The notes beneath the pieces were generated by a model. It saw nothing but the letters and a program-made list of their open reading frames with translations. It was not told the origin of the DNA and ran no database searches. Shown here piece after piece: positions 47,596-58,648 of a DNA stretch of 64,000 bases; positions within the stretch are counted from its first letter, which is position 1; each line of letters begins with the position of its first letter. Source of the DNA: Silene latifolia (taxonomy: Eukaryota; Streptophyta; Magnoliopsida; Caryophyllales; Caryophyllaceae); NCBI RefSeq assembly GCF_048544455.1, contig NC_133536.1, positions 198,217,325 to 198,281,324 on the forward strand, in the 5' to 3' direction. The position numbers and the translations under genes were made by a program.

Positions 47596-50153
47596 ATGTC
47601 TTCTGCTGATGCCGGACCTAGTAACCTTGCGCCGGGGAGTTCCCTGTCGCGCCTTGATGAGGAGGAGGCACTGGCCGCCATCCCGATAAGGTCTGGGGGC
47701 CCTAGGTCTCCTTCTCCTGAAGTTGATCCAAAAGCTCTGGAGGATTGGGAGGATGATGATGATGATGTTGATGATGACGGTGATGATGTTGAAAGGACTC
47801 GTCCTAATGAGGAGAGGCCGTACATCATGGATCACGGCGACGCCTGTAAGGTCTGCCCTGACCGTGCTTGGACCCACAAGTTTTCCAGTTGTTTTGGTCC
47901 TGACTTTTTCGAACGTCACTTCTCCTTTGGCAGGGAGTATAGTATTGTTATTCCTGGGGAAGGTCATGCGGTCTGTTGCCCTCCTCCGGGCTGTATCGGC
48001 GTGTACATCAGACACCTGGAGTATGGGCTCCGGTTTCCTCTGAATGAACACGTTATGGCCATAATTAAAGCCATGAACGTCGCCGTGGCCCAACTGCACC
48101 CGTTGGCCATTAGGACTATAGTCGGCTTTGTGTGGCTCTGCCTTTTCAAGGGGGAGGTCCCAACGGTTAACTTATTCCGCCGGCTTCATCACCTTCGGCC
48201 GTCGGCCCCGGTCGCGTTGGGTGGTACAGCGTGCAGACGGAGCCGGGTTACGTCTCCGTTGATAAGCTTTCTTCCTGCAAGGACTGGAAGGCGCGGTGGG
48301 TGTACGTTGAGGTTCCGGAGGATTATCCACTGCCCCGGTCCTTCCAGCACCAAGTCAATTTACGGTGCGAGAGTAAGGTGGAGCATGACAAATGGGTCTC
48401 CCGGAGTAAGCTTAAGATGGACACCAGCAGGGTCTCTCTTAATGCGGATGAGAAGCGGGCGATGAGGCTGTTTGAGGCTGAGAAGAATGGGATGCCGAAG
48501 GGATGGATGCCCCCGACGCAGATCATTCTTCAGGATGAGCTGCTCTGCCACGTCGGCCTCATACCGGCCCTCGAACGGGGTGAGTGGGGTTGGTGTGAGG
48601 CCCATCTCTGCTTTTAATGTTTCTGTTATTTGAACTTTGATTTATTTCTTCTACTTAACCCATGCTTCGTTTCCTTTGCAGACCGTTTCGGCCTGGATCT
48701 GTCTGAAGATATCCTTAGGAGAATGGGACTTGCCAAGGACAAGACAGTTGTTAATTTGCATCCTAAGGCCCAGACCCGTGATCGCAGACCGCAGCCAAAT
48801 GATCTCATGGATCAGCAGCTGAAGGCCCTAGATACGAAGGCGGCCCAAGCGAAGGTTGCTGGTAACATACTGCGCCGAACGCGGAAAAAAAAGTCTTCGG
48901 CGGCGACGACGTCGACATCAGTTCCACCTCCCACCCCTTCAGTCCAAAAAGAGACGGTGGAGGTCGTTGATATTACCGCCGAGGAGGTGGTCACCTTGGC
49001 AGTGGAATCTCCTCTCTTCCGCAAGAGGAAAGAGCCTACTACTGCCGCTGATGCTTCTGCTTCTACTGCCGAGACCAACAAAGAAATGCGTCCTCGGCCA
49101 AGAAGGCCAAGCCTGGTACAGATCTATCCTGTGGCTCAGACTTAGCCGGTTCATTAGGCGTTCCTGATGACAGGCTCTCTGGTATGTCCATGAATGTTGA
49201 CATGGATGCTTTGGTTGAATTTTTTGTAGATCCACCGCCGCCGTCTCACCGGACACACTTTGTTGAACGGCGTCTTTGAGAAGCAAACTGCGCGAGCAAG
49301 TGGTCAAGATGCCACCGTCGTCTCCTCCTTCCCGAAGCCTACCCCCGTCCGATTAGGTCGGAGGGCTGAGTTTGGCCAGGATGCTTTGTCGAAGTGGGCC
49401 GATGTGGTGGTGCTCTTATTGTGGAGCAAGAAAAGGCCACGGCTGAAGCCGCCCACGCTCGAGCGGCTCGGGCTTGAACTCGATCTTTGCGAAGAAGGAA
49501 GCCGAGAGGACCAAGGCCGAGGTCAAGAGGCGGTCCGTGCTTAGAGAAAACTTAGGGAGGACGCCGAAAAGCGATCCTCGCCGAGAGAGCCAAGGCCGAG
49601 GCTCGCGGAGGCCGATGCCGCTAAGGCGCTGGAGGGGCGTGACCACCTTCAGAAAGTCGCCGACTTTAATGCTAAGAAGAGGGACGAATGGAAGGCCATG
49701 TTTCAGGCCCAGGGGAAGGTGGTCCGGAATAAGGAGGCTATCATTGCCCAGAGGGAGGAGGACATTGAGACGCTCCAACGCGAGATTCTTCCTAACATGT
49801 GCGCCCAATACCGGGACCTGGCCGAAGAAGCCGCCAGGGAAGTGATTGGGGAGCTCTTTCCTCTTGATGGCTCCTTTCCGTGGCAAAAATTTGACGAGCT
49901 GCTTGATGACAAGCTTGAAGCTAAGGAGAAGGCTGCGGAGACGAAGGCCGCTGAGGAGGCGAGGGTGAAGAAGGAGGAAGAGGAGGCCGCGGAGAAGGCG
50001 GCCCTTGCTGAGAAGGCTAAAGCGGCCAAGGAGGAAGCTGAGAGAATGAGAGCAGCTGAGGCTGCTGAGGCTGAAGCTGCCAAGACAGCTTCTGGGTCGC
50101 CTACCGAAGACGATGCTGCTAACGTCGCTGATGGCAAGCAGCAACAGGCATAG
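47596..50153 (+). pseudogene. antisense extra gene of the Tat element (gypsy-type putative transposase family), frameshifted
   Basis: It starts at ATG 47596 (MSSADAGPSN) with an acidic run WEDDDDDVDDDGDD. A domain like the plant putative gypsy-type transposon family follows (IRHLEYGLRFPLNEHVMAII, TIVGFVWLCLFKGEVP, then VQTEPGYVSVDKLSSCKDWK in another frame after a break near 48205). A GT-AG intron at 48580-48681 joins LER to RFGLDLSEDILRRM in frame. Further frameshifts lie near 49115 and 49260. The C-terminus (49698-50153) is a charged, Ala/Glu/Lys-rich coiled coil (EEAAEKAALAEKAKAAKEEA) ending at TAG. The protein's function is unknown. It runs opposite to gag-pol. Confidence 0.8.
48580..48681 (+). 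other. GT-AG intron of the antisense gene
   Basis: The donor is GG|GTGAGTGG and the acceptor TTCCTTTGCAG|ACC, 102 nt long with a T-rich 3' part. Splicing restores a continuous frame (GAC codon split 1/2) between two conserved parts. Confidence 0.85.
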
Positions 50154-50219
50154 GAAGACGGGCGGTCGTCACCAGGTTCACCCGGCATCTCGGATAGTTT
50201 CAGCTGTTCGGAGGCCAAC

Positions 50220-51005
50220 TATTAAGCCTTTCCTCCCTGCCATCTTTTGGCGCTTCAAATGATATGTTTGTAACCTTTTGTTCTTCTTTTCCTTGTATTT
50301 TGTAAAACTTTGGTAGGTTATGTTTTGGCTTATCCCTATGGGGACGGCCGTCGTCTGTATTCTCCCTGTAATCATTTTCAATAAAGTTTGTTTATTGGCC
50401 CCCGGCTTGGCCGGGGCTTTGATCACAATCCTTCACATGTCTTCTTTCGTTATTAATTGAGCGCTTTTTCGTTTTTACCTTCGGCCTGGCCGAGGCAGTC
50501 AGAATGCGTATCTCAACTGTGTTTAACATTTTTTAAACATGTTGGCATGTTGGTCGCTTCCTCTTTCACTCTCGGTCTGGCCGAGGCGTCCGATTTGCGT
50601 TTTCCAACCGCCGCTGTGAACATGTTAGCGTATCGACCGTTGTGTCCCCTGCCAGGCCTTCGGTTGGCCGAGGCGGCTAGAGGTTACGGCTCGACAGCGT
50701 TCGTATCTGTAGACATATTGATCGCTTCCTCTACCAGGCTTTCGGTTGGCCGAGGCGGCTAGAATTGCGTCTCAACTGTACTTATACGTTCCTAAGGCAT
50801 GTTGGTCGCTTTCGCGAGTATCAACTGCGCTGGTAGTGACTGACGTGGCGTCTACTTCTTGGGGTGACTGCCCGGCTTGGGCCGTGGCATCTACCTCGAT
50901 ATGACTACGGAGGGGATAAACACTTTGATGGAAAACTTGGATGATTTTTCAATAGATATAAACACACGTTGGGGTGCCAACAACAGTTTTTGGGCACCTC
51001 CGCCG
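50220..51005. repeat. Tat element spacer with GGCCGAGGC repeats
   Basis: Between the antisense gene and integrase lies non-coding DNA. About four degenerate units of roughly 90-110 bp occur at 50470-50880, each with TCGGTTGGCCGAGGCGGCTA- or TCGGCCTGGCCGAGGC-like cores and TTGGTCGCTTCC. An AATAAAG at 50380 may serve the antisense transcript. Confidence 0.6.
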
Positions 51006-52060
51006 CTATACAAAGTATTTCCTGAGGTTGTCAGTGTTCCAATGGCTCATCAAAGGCACACCCTCCATATCTGCCAGCCGGTATGTACCCGGCCTCATTT
51101 CTTCAACCACTTTGTAAGGACCCTCCCAGTTGGCCGTCAATTTACCATGAATGTTCCCTTTGTTGGTGGCGGCCGACTTTCTTAGGACTAGATCCCCTAC
51201 TTTTAAGTCCCTTTTGTGGACTCTTCGGTTGTAGGCTCTTCTCATTCGGTTTTGGTATACTGCCAAGTTGAGGCGTGCCGTATCTCGGCTTTCTTCGACC
51301 AGGTCTAGGGAGGTTCTAAGACCTTCCTCATTTTCAACCGGGTTAAAGGTGGCCGTTCTGAATGTCGGCACCGTTGTTTCAATTGGCAGGACTGCTTCGG
51401 ACCCGTAGACTAAGTGGAATGGACTGTACCCCGTTGCTTCTTTCTCCGTGGTTCGAAGGGACCACAGGACGCCGGGTAGTTCATCGGCCCATCTTCCCTT
51501 TAGGTCTTCAACTGTCTTCTTCAAACCGTTGAGGATTGTTTTATTGGCTGCCTCCGCCTGTCCGTTGCTCTGTGGGTTGCAGACGGAGGAGTATGCAAAT
51601 TTGATACCAAGTTCTTCCAACCAGTTCATTATTGTGTCACTCCAAAACTCTCGGCCGTGGTCAAATACCATGACTTGGGGTAACCCAAAACGAGTTATGA
51701 CATTTTCCCAGATTACCTTTCTTACGGCCGCCGTCGTCTTGGGCGGCATCATGCGACGCTTCAACCCATTTGGTGAAGTAGTCAACGGCGACAATCAAGT
51801 ACTTTCTTCCTCCGGATGCCGTTGGAAATGGCCCTAGTAGATCCATCCCCCACCGTGCAAAAGGAAGGGGACTAAGTATCTACGGTCTCGGGAAGGTGCA
51901 TGTATCACCGGAGCATGCATTTGACAGTTGTTGCACTTTTTGGTTTTGGCTCTGGAATCCTCAAGCATGGTGGGCCAGAAGTAGCCGGCTCGGAGAGCTT
52001 TGTGGGCTAGTGTTCTTGCCCCCATGTGATGACCACAGATGCCTTCGTGAATTTCTCGTC
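51006..52060 (-). pseudogene. Tat integrase, broken
   Basis: Zinc-binding part: AHKALRAGYFWP and CNNCQMH (52025-51834). Catalytic core: YLIVAVDYFTKWVEA (51810-51760), then GLPQVMVFDHGREFWSD and YSSVCNPQSNGQAEAANKT with the expected Glu. C-terminal part: LKVGDLVLRKSA and NWEGPYKVVEEMRPGTYRLA, ending HWNTDNLRKYFV. The frame changes twice (near 51840 and 51770). The second catalytic site reads FDHGREF where FDNGTQF-like sequence is usual. Not functional. Confidence 0.88.
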
Positions 52061-52254
52061 GAGATTAGCTCGCGTCGGTGGTGGGCCGACACATTTCAAG
52101 AGTGGCCTTATTACGGACCTCTTGTATAATTCTCCTTCAAACACCAAGTACCTTGCTGCGATCCTCTTTATCTTCTGTGAGAGACTGCGGTCCTCCGGTA
52201 ATTCATTCATCAGTTTGTACTTCATTATCGGAGTCATCCACGTCGTCTCGGCCT

Positions 52255-53070
52255 CTATGTCGCCCACCATGCCGACGGTCTCAGTAATGCTTTTGGCATT
52301 TCGATGTCCACCAAAGACGGTTCGACCGACATTCTTGATGGTTGAACTGCAAGCTTTGAGAGAGCGTCGTCTCCTCGGTTGTTCTCGCACACAGGAATGC
52401 ATTGTATCTGAAAAAATTTCAATTTTGAAGTGTCAGCTTTTACCCTTTCCGGGTATCTTACCATCTCGTCGTCTCGAGTCTCGTACTCTCCTCTAATTTG
52501 ATTAGCCACTAAAAGTGAATCTGTTTTCAAAATGATGTGTTCCGCCCCGGCAGCTCTAGCTAGCTCGACTCCGGTTATCACCGTCTCGTATTCGGATTCG
52601 TTGTTTGAGGCCGAGAAGGTAAATTTCAAGGCGTACTCAAACTCGTCCCCGTTTGGGCTGATGATAAGTATGCCGGCTCCTGAGCTGTTCGCCGTGGAGG
52701 ACCCGTCGGTGTATACTTCCCATACTCCGAGGTTTTGCTCTTCTTGATATGTGCACTCGGCCAGGAAATCTGCAAGTGTCTGTCCCTTTATCGAGGGCCT
52801 CGGCTTGTATTGAATGCCGAAGCCGGATAGCTCTACTGCCCATTTGATGAGCCTGCCGGATTGCTCAAATTTTTCCAATGCTTTCTCCAATGGTTGGTCG
52901 GTTAAGACCGTCACGGGATGTGCGTCGAAGTAAGGCTTCAGTTTCCTTGCGGCAACGACGACAGCGAAGGCTGCTTTTTCAATCAGTGGGTAATTTCTTT
53001 CGGCGGGCAACAATGTATGGCTGACAAAGTAGATTGGGTGTTGCTGTTTGTCTTCTTCTCTGATGATCAC
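52255..53070 (-). pseudogene. Tat tandem RNase H domains
   Basis: The first, gypsy-type RNase H covers HPIYFVSHTLLPAERNYPLI to LIKWAVELSGFGIQYKPR. The second, archaeal-type RNase H starts at VYTDGSSTANSSGAGILI and includes NNESEYETVITGVELARAAG and LKTDSLLVANQI. Dual RNase H is a mark of the Tat group. The segment is open for 271 residues but out of frame with the RT before it (one-base shift near 53095). Confidence 0.88.
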
Positions 53071-54659
53071 GGCACGACCGTGGCCGAGGTAATCGCTATG
53101 TACGGATATAGCGTCTCCCCCGGCATCGGCCCGACGGGGTTTGGGAGAGTTTGAAGATGAGCTTTCAGTTGTTTGAAAGTTGTGCTCTGTTCCTCCCCCC
53201 AGCTGAAGTCCTTATTTCCCTTCAACACTTTGAAGAATGGGGTGCTCTTGTCGGCTGAGCGAGAGATAAAGCGGGCTAGAGCCGCCATCCTTCCGGTCAA
53301 CATCACAACCTCTTTTCGATTCCTCGGCTCCGGCAGGTCCAGTATTGCTTGGACTTTTTCTGGATTGGCATCAATTCCCCTGGCGCTGACAAGCACGCCG
53401 AGGAACTTACCTGATCGGACACCGAAGTTGCATGTCATTGGGTTAACTTTCATCTTATATTTCCTTAGTGAACAAAATGTCTCGTGTAAATCGGCTAAGT
53501 GCTCGCTGTCAGACTTGCTTTTTACAATAGCATCGTCGACGTAAGCCTCAATGTTTCGCCCTTTTTGATTCTGGAACACTTTGTCCACCAGTCTTGTGTA
53601 AGTTGCGCCGGCGTTCTTCAAACCGAACGACATCATTTTATACATGTATGTGCCGTTACCGGTGATGAATGCGCATTTAGGCATGTCTTCTTCGGCCATG
53701 AATACCTGATGATACCCTGAGAAGGCGTCCAAAGAGGCTCAAGATAGTGTAGCTGCCGTGGCGTCGATTAAACTATCTATTCGAGGCAAGGGATAGCAAT
53801 CTTTGGGGCACGCTTTATTAAGATTGGTAAAATCTACACACATCCTCCACGCCCCCGATGATTTCTTCACCATTACAACATTAGCTAACCACTCAGGATA
53901 AGTACAAGGCATGATAAAGCCCGCCGCTAGTAATTTATCTACCTCGGCTTTGATCGCCTCATCTTTCTCGGCTGAGGAGTTCCTCATCTTCTGCTTGACA
54001 GGGCGAGCGGTGGAGAGTACGTTCAGCTTGTGAACAATTACCTCCCGGCTCACGCCTGGCATCTCGGCTGCTGAGTAAGCGAAGACGTCTTTGTTCTTCC
54101 TCAGCAGGTCTAGGAGAGCGGCCCTGAATTTTGGCTCCAGGTTGACACCAACAGTTACGGTGCGCCCTGGGTCAATTTCTACTTCTTCGGTCTCGGCTCC
54201 TTCGACCATGCCGACGGTTGCATCTATGAGATCGCCCTTCTGTTGTAGGGATGGGCTCTTCCCCTTCTCTGACTTCTTCGCCACTTTGAGGGATTGCATG
54301 TTGCACCCTCTGGCAGATATCTGGACGTTGACTACTTCGTCTTTTTCGTCCTTTGAGACGAGCTTATGCGCTTCCCCCCGGTCCGAGACATACATCAGTG
54401 TCAGGGCCCGGATGGACATTACTGCATCGACCTCGCTCAGAGTGACTCGGCCTATGAGAACGTTGTAGGTGGACGAGCCGTCAATGACCACGAACTCAGA
54501 CAGGATGTTCTTAGCCGCATTCCCCTCGCCGAACATCACCAGCAGCCTGATTGACCCCAGGGGTACCAGGCCGGCCCCGGAAAAACTGTACAACGGATTG
54601 GTGCAGGGGCTCAAGTCCTCAACCTTCAGACCGAGGTTGAGAAAGCACTCCCTGAACAT
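53067..54659 (-). pseudogene. Tat protease end and reverse transcriptase, with in-frame stop
   Basis: 54659-53739 holds the protease C-terminus (FVVIDGSSTYNVLIGR), a long linker, and RT motifs YPEWLANVVMVKKSSGAWRM and CVDFTNLNKACPKD. A TGA at 53739-53741 interrupts it. The same frame continues (53732-53067) with DAFSGYHQVFMAEEDMPKCA, then EAYVDDAIVKS (catalytic YVDD) and GVLVSARGIDANPEK. Just upstream, near 54660-54690, the protease active site reads IDTA and then shifts frame, where IDTGSS is expected. The protease is therefore disabled at its catalytic motif. Confidence 0.9.
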
Positions 54660-55011
54660 GATGTTCGTGTAGGCGCTGTGTCAATCGTGCACCTCTTGAC
54701 CAGGTGGTTGGCTATGTCCAAGTGGACTACGAGTGGGTCGCTGTGCGGGGCGATGACTCCCTCGTAGTCCTTCTTCCCAATAGTCATATCGGGGATGTTG
54801 GAAGCGGGGATCGCTGTTTTGGGCACAAAATTGATGGCCTGATATAGCTCGTTCAGGTGCCGTTTGTTCCCATGAGCGGATCCACCGTTCTCGTTGCCCC
54901 CGATGACAACATGAATTACTTCTATCCGTTCAAAGACGGATTTTTTATTTGAGCCGCCGGTATTAGTCTTTTGACCTCCGGCAACATATTTGCTGAGGCT
55001 CCCCTTCCGGA

Positions 55012-56577
55012 TCAGCTCTTCAATGACATTCTTCGAGATGCCTGCGGTTTGTCGGTTAAGTGGCCGGTGTGGCCGTGGTACTCACGATCGGCTCGTGTCA
55101 CCGTCCCCCTCGCCTTGAGAGGCCTTTCCCACTTCTGACCCTCGTTCTTGCTCAGGGCAAAGACCTCGGCAGGAGATACGACCAAGGGGGTGTGACCATT
55201 GAACCGCTTTTGGTAATACGGTCCTGAACTCCCCCCGGCACCCGCCGAGTTCTGTTTCCTGGCGGACTTGTCAGACCGTGACCTATTATTGTCACGGCGT
55301 CCTTCATCCGGGTTGTCCTCCCGGCGGCTCTTTCTCTCTGAGTGCCCGGCCTCGCTGGGGCCTACCCAGGTTTTGTGGTAGTCCTCCACCTTTATGGCTT
55401 GGTCGGCCATCTTCCCGGCCCGGAGTCTAGGTTCGAGCCTCCGCACTTGATGAGCTCGTTTTTTAAGTCTCCTCTCGGGAGGCCTTTCATCAGTGCGAAG
55501 GCCGCCAGTTCGCTGTTCAGCTCACGAATCTGCTGAACCTTGGCGTCGAACCTCTTCACATAACTTCGGAGAGACTCGCCTCCCTCCTGTCTGATAGTCA
55601 GGAGATCCGATGTCTCAACGGCCCTCCTCTTATTGCAAGAATACAGGGCCAAAAATGTGTCCCTTAGGTCGGCATAACAGTATACCGACCCATCGGGTAG
55701 CCCCTTGTACCAACTTTGTGCCATCCCATGCAGAGTCGTTGGGAATACTCGACACCAAACCTCATCGGGTTGCTCCCATACCGACATGTAAGACTCGAAA
55801 GCCTCGGCGTGGTCGGTTGGGTCGCCTCTCCTTTGTATGATATGGGTGGCAACTTTAGCTTAGTCGGCACCGGGACCTCTAGGACATAGGCATCGAGGGG
55901 CTGTCTGACCACGTGTCGAATGACACGCGGCGATCGGCTCCTCGCATCCTTAGTCCGGTTCCTCTCCCCGTGGCGGGAAGGGCTTCTTCTCCGACTCTGG
56001 TGAGTCGGACTCCTTCTCCGACTCTGGTGAGTCGGACTTCTTTCACTCCTCTGGGGCAGGCCTCGTTGGTGCTGCGGCGACACTGTCCTCCCGCGAGTGC
56101 GGGAAGGACTCAGGTCTACCACTTGCACTCTGGGCTCCCCCGGCGTCTTGACATGGTCAGCTTCCTCCAATGCTTCGTTCAAGATTCTCGGAGTCACTTT
56201 TTAGACCCTGATCTCCTGTGGGGGTGCCGCCGCTCTTGTCGTTGTGACAGTGTGAGTCGGCGTGCTACCCATTAGTTCCAGGAGTAGCTTCAGTTTAGCT
56301 GCATCAACCACATGTCCCATGATAGTGACTTGGTCGGCGGGCAGCGGTGTATCTTGTTCCTTCGGCATCCCGTTCGTCGTATCAGTGATACGGCCGGTGG
56401 GGACTGCGCCGATTTCGAGTTGTGGAATGTGTCATCTTGGTAGAATTCAGTTTCCACAAGCACCGTTTCTGGTTGTTTCGACATCTTCTTAGCTCGTTGG
56501 GTGGGTTTTGTTTTGTGTTTTTTTTTGTAAGGGATTTGACTAGCTTCTAGTATCTGATTCCCCACAGACGGCGCCAA
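55012..56577 (-). pseudogene. Tat gag, broken into four frames
   Basis: N-terminus 56577-56290 (MAPSVGNQILEASQ). Arg/Ser-rich linker 56197-55664 with tandem SPTHQSRRR units. Gag core 55787-55392 (VWCRVFPTTLHGMAQSWYKG, then LRDTFLALYSCNKRRAVETS). C-terminal part 55446-55012, Arg/Lys-rich, with SGPYYQKRFNGHTPLVVSP. Each junction needs a frameshift. No zinc knuckle was seen. It is the structural protein of the virus-like particle in intact relatives. Confidence 0.85.
56560..56576 (-). other. primer-binding site of the Tat element
   Basis: The minus strand reads TGGCGCCGTCTGTGGGG, two bases after the LTR end GGAACA. A TGGCGCCG start is common in plant gypsy elements and pairs with a tRNA 3' end. 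The exact tRNA is not determined. Confidence 0.8.
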
Positions 56578-56578
56578 T

Positions 56579-57178
56579 TGTTCCAGGTGTAATTCCAGAG
56601 CAGTGTTTGTTTACCACGCAAGCTTGGCGAATGGATGTCCTTCCTTGCCTTGGTTCTTCCTCTCGGTCTCTCCTGAAACGATGAACAAACTGAGGGCTCG
56701 GCTTTGCACCGAGCGTACTCACTCCGACGCTCAAGTCAGTGAACTTAAAGGGGATTAAGTTGTGTGTTACTTGGCGAAATATATATTGTAGAGAGATAAG
56801 GAAGATATTACCAGATTATGAGGTGTTTAGGTTAGATTGTGTATCCTTTCCTCAATGAGAGTTGAGGAGTATTTATAGACTTTCACCTTTTGTCACGTAG
56901 TGGCCAAGTGGCCAAGTGGCTAGCAGGTGGAAAGACTGATGTACCCTCGGCCGAGGGACCCATGGCAGGCCGGCGAGCCCTGTTGACTCCATGCCGAGGG
57001 GTCTTGGATATGAGTACGCGGATATGTGCCCCGGCTGGCTAGTTGTCCTAGCCGAGGCACAAGAGACAGGCCGATAGGCTGCGTCGGTTAGGGTGTCTAA
57101 GTCGTTGACTTGCTGTGGATATCTTTGACCTTGCTCAATATGTTGACTCGGTCAGCGGGTGCAGAATATGCCCCATCA
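56579..57178 (-). repeat. 5' LTR of the Tat element (600 bp)
   Basis: Begins TGATGGGGCATATTCTGC on the minus strand. It carries a short duplication GTGGCCAAGTGGCCAAGTGG near 56902-56921 that is absent from the other LTR. Confidence 0.95.
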
Positions 57179-57310
57179 GGTATGTACCCTATACAATGAT
57201 CCTTATAATTTATCTTACATGTGGTATCAGAGCAGGATTGTACTAGGGTTTATTGTTATTATTCTTTTTTTTTCGTTTGATCGGTATAATTAATATTAAT
57301 TGAAGTATAT

Positions 57311-57641
57311 TAGGAGATTGGGCCTATACTAGGCCCGACTATCATTATGGTTTGCCATTTTAGGGTTTGCCATTAAGTTGGGAGGTATTTATAATACCTC
57401 ACCATATCGATGTAAAACAAGATCAATCAATAATACATTCTCCCTTATTATCAATCAGTGATACCATGTTAAGATTATTATAAAGGGGAGACGATAATAA
57501 GGGAGAATGTATTATTGATTGATCTTGTTTTACATCGATATGGTGAGATATTTATAATACCTCCCAACTTAATGGCAAACCCTAATCCTAATGACAAATC
57601 CTAATGATAGCCGGGCCTAATATAGGCTCAATCTCCTAATA
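57311..57641. repeat. two short LTR-like copies head to head (inverted repeat)
   Basis: 57311-57452 and 57493-57638 are inverted repeats of about 142-146 bp with some differences. Read on the minus strand, the right copy runs to AATCTTAACA (57467-57476). TGGTATCACTG follows (57456-57466), like a primer-binding site. This suggests a short-LTR (TRIM-type) retrotransposon LTR of about 170 bp, facing a truncated second copy. Confidence 0.65.
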
Positions 57642-57913
57642 AAGTATCCGATCATCGTGGTTATAAGTTTAAGAGGAAACCTATTGTTATAAGTATGAAT
57701 TACGGAGCAGTTAGTATAAACCATTGTCGGCTGATTTGAAACATTGTCGTCTGATCTGTCATGTTTTGGAATTGCGTGTATAATACCATTCATATAGTGC
57801 AATTTTTTTTTTATCAAAATCTATTGTCGGTCAATGGGACCGTGGTATTATGTTGGAACACAATTTTGATATTGGGTTTCGTTTTTTTTGTTTTTTTGTC
57901 TTTTAATGATTAA
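57642..57913. other. non-coding AT-rich DNA
   Basis: No gene or recognisable element seen. It includes a CATTGTCGTCTGATCTGTC/CATTGTCGGCTGATTTG near-duplication at 57722-57760. Confidence 0.4.
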
Positions 57914-58097
57914 CTAGTTTAGACCCCGTGCATTATATGCACGGTACTTAAAGTTTAATATTTTTATAAAATTACTTAAGTAATATTGGTACCTTATACT
58001 TGTTTACCTTTCTCATCATTGTATTTTGCTTTGATAAATAAAAGCTAGAATCGAAAATCAGTTAAGAGAATTGAGTAATGAGTTGAAATATATTTTA
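57914..58097 (-). mobile_element. Helitron 3' terminus and adjoining body
   Basis: CTAG at 57914-57917 is preceded by A. A strong hairpin CCGTGCAT-TAT-ATGCACGG lies at 57926-57944. The body is interrupted by a MULE-type MITE at 58098. A 5' end candidate is TTTTATATAGA near 58740-58750, followed by A rather than T, so it is uncertain. Confidence 0.6.
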
Positions 58098-58639
58098 CGG
58101 AAAATTCACGTGGTACCCTTGAACTTTGTCATTTTGCACGTGGTATCCAACTTTTTAAGTTTATGCACATAATATCCTTGAGATTTGATTTTCAAGCACA
58201 ACATGCCTTCTTTATCGTTCTTAAAATTTTCAAATGAGCATAAATCATAGACCAGAAATCGGAATTGACTAATTTTTTTTTCCAGATTGTTTACCTTTTC
58301 GAGATCTATAAATTGATAAAATGAAAATGGTCATTTGGAAATATAAGATCGAAGATATGGTTGATTTGAAATTTTTGTTAAAAAAAACCCTATAAAATGT
58401 CAGTCGGCAATTTTATTTTTCTCAAATCGTAGATTATGACGATATAATCATTTTAGGAAAAAAAATTGGCACATTCTGAAGTCCGGTCTAAGAGTTATGA
58501 ACAATTGCGTTTTTTTATAGCGACAAAAGGGTGTGTTGTGCATGAAAATTAAACATGAAGGGTATTATGTACACAAACTTAAAAAGTTGGGTACCACGTG
58601 CAAAATGACAAAGTTCGAGGGTACCACGTGAATTTTCCG
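58098..58639. mobile_element. MULE-type MITE, 542 bp, perfect 9-bp target duplication
   Basis: It has long TIRs of about 65 bp (CGGAAAATTCACGTGGTACC at the left and its complement at the right, continuing with few mismatches). TATATTTTA flanks it at 58089-58097 and 58640-58648. A 9-bp duplication with long TIRs is typical of Mutator-like elements. No transposase is present. Confidence 0.93.
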
Positions 58640-58648
58640 TATATTTTA

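Larger units (their letters stand above)
46351..57178 (-). mobile_element. Ty3-gypsy (Tat lineage) LTR retrotransposon, decayed
   Basis: LTRs at 46351-46945 and 56579-57178 start TGATGGGG and end GGAACA on the minus strand, with GGTAT on both sides (46346-46350 and 57179-57183). A primer-binding site follows the right LTR and a polypurine tract precedes the left LTR, so transcription runs right to left. Gag-pol lies at 51006-56577 and has many breaks. Two RNase H domains plus an extra gene between integrase and the 3' LTR mark the Tat lineage. Its GC content is well above that of the neighbouring DNA. Confidence 0.95.

Noticed and set aside
47482..48099. 205-residue minus-strand frame opposite the antisense gene
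   Set aside because: Shadow of the plus-strand gene. Plus-strand motifs, the intron and the TATA box support the other strand.
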